Assembly: GCA_964016885.1 (NCBI GenBank)
Contig: OZ024740.1
Coordinates: forward strand, 294,807,097 to 294,871,096
Reading direction: 5' to 3'
Length of the DNA stretch: 64,000 nucleotides
Source: Eledone cirrhosa
Lineage: Eukaryota; Mollusca; Cephalopoda; Octopoda; Eledonidae
Part shown: positions 36,301 through 43,800 of the stretch, one piece after another
How the letters are laid out: the number at the start of each line of letters is the position of its first letter
How positions within the stretch are numbered: position 1 is the stretch's first letter
Position numbers and translations under genes: made by a program
The notes under the pieces: model-generated
What the model saw: the letters and a program-made list of their open reading frames with translations, nothing else
The model's database searches: none
What the model was told of the DNA's origin: nothing

Positions 36301-39300
36301 ACAGCACAATTAGACACAACAAGACAGAAACTAAATAGGAACACACAATAATCTACAATTAATTGACAGATACTTGATCTTTGAAATTAATCCGATGGAG
36401 TTTTACATAAATTGGAATACCTGTACATATTAAATGAATGGAACAAATGAAAATTAATACCAAATTATCCGAGAAAGATTGAAGCAATTATTTTTGAAAC
36501 ACAAAGTGATGAAAATACCACAAATAACACTAGAAATACAACTGAGTTTATCTTTTGCCTACAGACACAGAAGACAGAACTGAAAGCAATTTTATTACAC
36601 TAAAATCAAATACGGATAAAAAAAACTAAACTTAAATAAATGAAACAAGTGTGGTGCTTAAATTATAACCACTGATAACAACAGAAAGAATATATCACTA
36701 ACCATGCAAAGTTTTCAAAATAAATTTCCTGTCCTTAGGACTTAATCTGATTCAATAAGGCAATGAGACAAAGGAAATGAAATTTATTAAAACAAGATGC
36801 TAGGATTGAGATAAAAATTATAATTAGTTTAAAAATATAATTACCAATGAAGCGGGTCTAGAAAAGCTTTGATAACAAGAAAAGCAAGAGCAATAATGGA
36901 AAAAAGCAGACAGTACGGATAGGTTTACTAAATGAGGCAAAAATAATATAGTAATTTGCCGTAGGTTCTACAAGAGGTTTGAAAGGTGCAAGGGTTCTAG
37001 CCCACAGAAGAAATATTTAAATAGAAAAGTGGCTATGGGATATGCAAGGACAGTGCATGAAATAAATTTATAATTCAAAATCTAAGAATGAAGCTAGTTA
37101 AGTGGTGTTAAAAATGCAGAAAAATTGAATCTAATAACTTACCTGTTTCTAAAGTTCCCCCACCCTCAAAAAGATAACTGAATAGATACCCTGATAATAC
37201 ATATCATACTTTGTCTAATAGAAACCTGATAATCTATGCCAAAATGTGACACCACAAAGAATGATAAAGTTAATATTCATATCAAATAACTTTTTACATA
37301 TTCAACTTATATTATAATTTCTATAAGATTATATTTTTTCAAGCTAGTAGAGAAAAATGAAATCAGGGCACACATTAGAATATTGGTTTTCTTCATAAAG
37401 TTAGATGCTGATGTTTAACCTTATTCTAAGAAAATGCTTAAACATTTTTTTTAATGTAAACATTTATACCTGGACCTTGTATTCCATTGTGAAGAAATAT
37501 AACTATATATTTCTGGTGAAAAAATTTAATTAATACTGGAGGTGTCTAGACTATTGTGTAGATAACTCAATCTATGTTTTGGATATCCATAAAAATATTT
37601 TTTTTAATGTAAGATTACAATATTCAATCCTAATTGAACTTCACTTGAAGGTCAGCTATTTCAAACTAAAGTAAGCTGAAAATAATTTCATATAAAATTT
37701 TAACATTGTTTTTCAAAAATAAAAAAAAAACACTCTAAGAAAATAATTATTAATATTAATTATTAAAACAGAGAAAGTCAAAACGGCCCTTTCAATGTTA
37801 AACAATACACCAACAAACATATTCAAAAAGTTATATCTATTTTAGCTTAATCATTAGTGTTGGCTTGAAATTAGTTTTAATATCTTTATGATAGATAGTC
37901 CTTTTTGTGGACAAACTTTTATTTTATATCAATTCTTAGAAATAAGGTTATTATACAAATCCAGAATGTTTTCAATTGTACCCATCATCACTGTTTAACA
38001 CCTATTTTCCATGCTTCCATGGGTTAGACGAGAAAGTTTCTAGAATTAATGCTTATCTAATATAAAGTGAATAGAATTTGTAATTTAAGAAATAGCTACT
38101 CTAACCGCTTCTTTGTGATCACTCAACATACTAGAAATAGCAGCAAAATTCCCCTCAAAGCAAACCTTACCAACTGAAAAAGGAAGGAAAGTGGCCATAC
38201 CTAGAATGATTTTGATCATTAGTTGCTTTATTAAGACTAATTTTGGGCTAAATAACAGTTAACTGATGTAGATTTCTCAGATATTCAAATTACAAATAAT
38301 TAATTGCTAAGAGCTTTAAATCTTTTAGAAATTTATCAGTTTACAGTACTATAATATGATAAAAATTAACAACACAAATGTTAGTATTAGGAAGAGTTAA
38401 ACCTTTAATCCTTTCTCTACCACATGAAAGACACTGACCATGATTTTAAAATAATTCTCATGAAGTTGAAGATTGGAACATAATATGAAATTATAATGGA
38501 AGGTTTTTTTATATAAATATAAGCAGTGTGTCATAAAACCTGGGTTGGTTTCAGAAGGTTTGATATCATAAAAGGTGAAAAAAAATCTCCTAAACTGGAA
38601 CATGAAAGAACAGCATATATGTAAATATAAATAAAAACCATGCTAAGTACATAAATAAGAATAAACTAGTTAAATATAGGAAATTTCAAGAAATCCCTCT
38701 ACCAATTTATTACTTCAATGCAAAATGTTGATATCTGAAGTAAACTGCTAAATATATAATTTATGTACACATCAGCATCTAAGGTGACACATTTTCATTG
38801 AGTTGGTTTAAATTATTTATTTAAACACCATCCCTTTACCAAATCTTGTGTAGGTTTGACATTTTGCTGTGTAAAACTAGCTTCCATAAAAAACTGAAAT
38901 ATTTTATTAGTGCAAAAAGATAAATATCATCATTATCATCATCAATGCCTGCTTTCCCTGCTGTAATATTTTAAAATTGTATTCAGTATTACAGTTGCTA
39001 AGTCTCTCTATGTATTATCTCACACACTAGCAACAATATAATTATTCTTAAATAACATAAAAACCACTCCAAAATTAATGTTACTATTGCCACTGTGATA
39101 ATAAAACCTAAGTTAAATTAATTTTAAAAAGTGTGTACCATATGAAAAGTTTCTGAAGTTTTGAACATTTCCTTAAAAGAATACAAAGGTGAAAGGCAAT
39201 CAGAATAAACACTATAACTATATTACATTGAGTGAAAAAAATTAAAGAAATACTTACAGGAAAATTCTTCAAAGTTTCATTTTTATTTTTCACAACACTG

Positions 39301-40807
39301 TTCTCCTGAAAGATACAAAATACAAAGCAAGAAACCTAAAGAACTCTGTGTTTTAAAATATCTGATGGAGTTTCATTTCTATATATGCAACACCATTAAA
39401 TTCTTACTCACTAGTACACTGTTTCTAACATAAGCGTAATACCACAACTTTAAGAGAGCTTAGTCAATTAAATTGACCCCAGTACTTGACTGATACTAAA
39501 TTTTATCAACCCCGGAAGGAGGAAAAGCAAAGTTGACTATGGCAGCATTTAAAATGAAAATATAAAGCTTTTTGTCTGCTGTGTAAATGATTCTGCTACC
39601 AGTCATTCATATTACTCGACTGTTCATATAATAATAATAATAATAATGAAATTATTGTGTACAGTGCTCAGGTGCACTACAACTCATCAAAGGTGCATGT
39701 ATAGTACATAGAATAATGTACAAATGTCAGGAAAATGAACAGTCATGAAATACATGTGTGCATGTGTATGGAGGGGGGGGGGCATCAGGTGTAGTGTTGG
39801 CGAATCTCAGGAAGCATGGAGGTTTTAAAGGATACAGTGTCTCGACAGCTAACAACTGATGCAGGTAGTTTGTTCCATGCTTTAGCAGCTCTGAGCATGG
39901 AAAAATGTTTTCGAAAGTCATGGGAGCTGTGATTTGATACAAATCATTCTTAAACAAATTTTGTAAACATTATTATTAAACAAGAATATAAATATTATCA
40001 ACACATCCAGGAAATAATATTTTAAAAAGAAACTGCAATGCAAGTGTTCAAAGGCCATTTATTTCTGCAGGCAACAAAGAGTTTTTCAGAGTAAAAGGCA
40101 GTTTGTATGATGCGGCATATTAGTGAGATGTGGGCTTTTTGAAGATTAGAAATGAATCAAGCACACTCCACTGGATGTGTAATAGAACACAAATGAATTG
40201 TAAGAAAAACTGGATATAAGAGGAATAAAGTGTAGTGTGCAAGAGAGAAACCTGCACTGGTAGGGACATATAATGCATATGCAAGATGACAGCTGTATAA
40301 AAAAGTGCCAAGTATTCGAAGTGGATGGAACCTGTGATAGAGCCCTACATAGACAATGGGACAAATTAGTGAAGACAGATCTCAAAACACTGAGCCTCAT
40401 GAAGCAAATGACAAAGGACTGTGATGATTAGTGACACAAGAAGACCCACACACCCATTAAAATAGTGGTAGTGTTAGAGGCTACTACCACTCCTCTGATA
40501 CGTTCCCATCTAACAATCATCCTCTTCCCTATTTATTGTAACATGTTGACTCTCACCATGACCGCTGTGTAATAAAAAATTGCATCAGAGCTGTACTGCA
40601 AGCCATCTCTTAATATTTCATTATTGTCACCCACCAATTTCTATTCTATTCACCTTCTTGGCAATGTTGTCAACATTGTGAACAGGTGTAAAACTTGTGT
40701 GTCTATATACACATATAAAGCATTCGAAACTATGATCCACAGGAATTGTCCATGTGTTTGTGTCTTCCGAGTTTTCTGTTTCCTTATTTCTCCTACATGT
40801 TTTTTTA

Positions 40808-40839
<32 letters not shown>

Positions 40840-43800
40840 GATACTTCTGCATTGCACAGCCTGTAAACTCTCCTGCCTTCCAAAATAAAGTTGATCCTTT
40901 TGGCCACTTGCCAAAGGATCTCTACCAAACTCTATCAATAGATATACTTTACTCTCTGGTTTTGGTACCACTACAAAGGTGGCTTCTGCTATTCATGTCA
41001 CATACTTTTAACTCACTTTCCTCTCCTTAGTTTTTACCCTATTTTGGTGTACAATCTTATTAGTCTCCTTTCCCACTCTGAGCTGCCAGCCACCTAGTAT
41101 TTTTGAAAGCTGCCTCCCCACCACAGTACATGTTCTTACACTCTCTCCTCCTCTCACTGAGTGATGGCCCTCTCAGCACACCTCAAAGATCTGGCATCTG
41201 CTCTCACTCTCCTTTCATCCCAGAGTATGTGTGTGTATCATCATCATCATTTCATTTTACGTCTGCTTGTCCCTGCTTGCAAGGGTGGGACGGGAACCGA
41301 TTCTGGCTTGATTTCTACAGCTGGATGCCCTTCCTAACACCAACCTCATTTACAGTGAGTGCTGGGTGCTCTTTTGTCCATGGCGCCTACACGTCCACTT
41401 TACAGTGTGGGCTGGGTGCTTTTTTGCCGTGGCACCTCCACGACCACTTTGCAGTGGAATGATATGGACCCCAGTCCCTATCATCTCATTTCTACAGCTG
41501 AGTAAACTGGAGCAATGTGAAATAAAGTGTCTTGCTCAAGGAAACAACACATCACTCGGTCTGAGAATTGAACTCACAACCTTTCGATTGCCAGGCCAAT
41601 GCTCTAAACACTAAGCCATGTGCCTCCTGTATATATATATAAAAAATATTTTTTCAAAGGGGAACAGAAAGAGACCACAGTTAAATATAGTACTCAATAT
41701 ATAAAGTAGAGAAGGTATAAGATTTATTTCATATGTGTATATGTGAGTGTGAAGGTGTGTATCTATTTGTGTTCTCTCTTCTCTTTGCATTCAACATCAC
41801 AGGCAGTTGTGTGAAGAATCCAGAGGAAGGGCATCCAGCCACAGATTTCTACCTTGAAAAGTCATATTTAACTGGAAAAAAAGATATAAAATTGACGTTG
41901 ATGAATATATATATATATATATTCAGGCACAATACAGTCGGTATTAGACAATCTAAGATAAATTCTATGAAGGAGTATGTCATCTTCATTCTTATATGCT
42001 TGCTGTCATTAGATAGATGGGTCAGAGTGACCTCATTTTACTCATGTATTTCATATTTGGTATGGTTTCTATGGATGAATGCTCTTCCTAATGTCAACTA
42101 CTTTACACAGTGTCAGGGTACAGAGTGCATTTTATTTTGGCATCAGCACTTGAAAAATTGTCATATACTCATCCAGATCGAAGAGACTTCTCTACCATGC
42201 ATCACCAACCACTTTACAGAATGTACTAGGTGTAGATACAGAGGTTGTCAGATACAAGTCTCACTGTGAAAACACAAATGAATGGAGACATACATTTTGT
42301 TCTTTGCTTCATTAATAGAAAAATATATTTAAAGCAATCCCTCTATTTTTCTTTGTAAGAAGAAAATAACAAAATGTATTTACATTTGTCTATGTTTTTA
42401 TAGAGAGGCTTATAATTTAAAAACTCTAGGTATTTTTATACAAAATTTATCGGTTTTTAGATTTTGCACATATGTATGTACGGATACAGAAACATTGTTG
42501 ACTGGTTAGCAACATCAATTTTGTGCAAAGAAAGTGAAAAAATGTCACAAGTTTGCTTCTGCACACATGTTACCTAGTTTCATGTGGTAATTAGAAGTGA
42601 CATATTTATTATAGATAAATATATTGAATATTTTCATATGCTACAGAAAGTTATGACAGTCACGTATGTAATGTTGTAGATATACATACACACATTTTAA
42701 TAAGAAATATTTAGTAAGATTTCAAAAAGAATTAAACAGTTGATTACCTCTCATGGAATTAATTTAAGATAACCACTTATTTAAAAAAAGCTTTCACTAT
42801 TTAGGTAAGGAGGGAAGAGTAATGTCCATGACTCATTTCAGGGTCATTAAGACTGGTGAAAGTGAAGGAGGAAAGTGCCTTCAAATCAGAAACCTGTTTC
42901 AAATTCTTGTAACAGAGTGACTCAACTAAAGGTACCCAAGTGTGAACTGGTGGTGTTAAACCAGGTGATGGATCATGTTTATCACCCAAACAGGATTTGA
43001 ACTCTGAATGCATAGATTTTGGAACAAATATCACAAGACATCTAGTCCAATGCTCTAATATTTCTGTCAATCCACTGAACTGGTCTGAATTGGTACTTTA
43101 TCATCCATAGAAGAATGAAGAGTAAGTGTTAACATCAAAAGGATTTGAACCCAGAGTGCAGAGAATTGGGAACAAATATTACAAGGCTTTTGTTAACTAT
43201 CTACTTATATATATAACCAGCAATTTCTCTGTCTGTCTGTCCGACAGTGGAAACACGTGCGTAGAGAGAGAGTGAGAGTGAAAGAAAGAGACAGACTACG
43301 AGAGGGGGATAGCGGGAGGGAGAGAGAGAGAGTGAATAGATGCTAAAACACGTGCTACAGAAGCATTACCTTCCCCTCTCCACTGACTTTGCGTCAAAAT
43401 GACGTAATGCAGACAGATATTATAAGGGCACAACGTTATATCTATGTATCTATCTAAAAAGAAAGACTAAGAATTATATAGAGAGAACGCTAAATCGCCT
43501 AATGCGGTCCCTAGGGCATTGAAAATTTGAAATAATTTTGCTCAAAACACTCACAGGACCATAAGTATTACATGTCTAAAGTTTGAAAACAATCGGTTGG
43601 ATGGTTCTCAAGTTTTAGTGAGCTGACAGACAGACATTCTCTGTTTTAGATATATAGACTAGCAGAAAACCGTCCACGGGTGGTTTTCTGCTAGTCTATA
43701 TATATAAAACTGAGGATGTCTGTCTGTGTGTGTGAGTTTGAATCCCTAAAACCTGAGAAGCACCCAACCGACTGTTTTCAAACTTTACACATGTAGTTCT

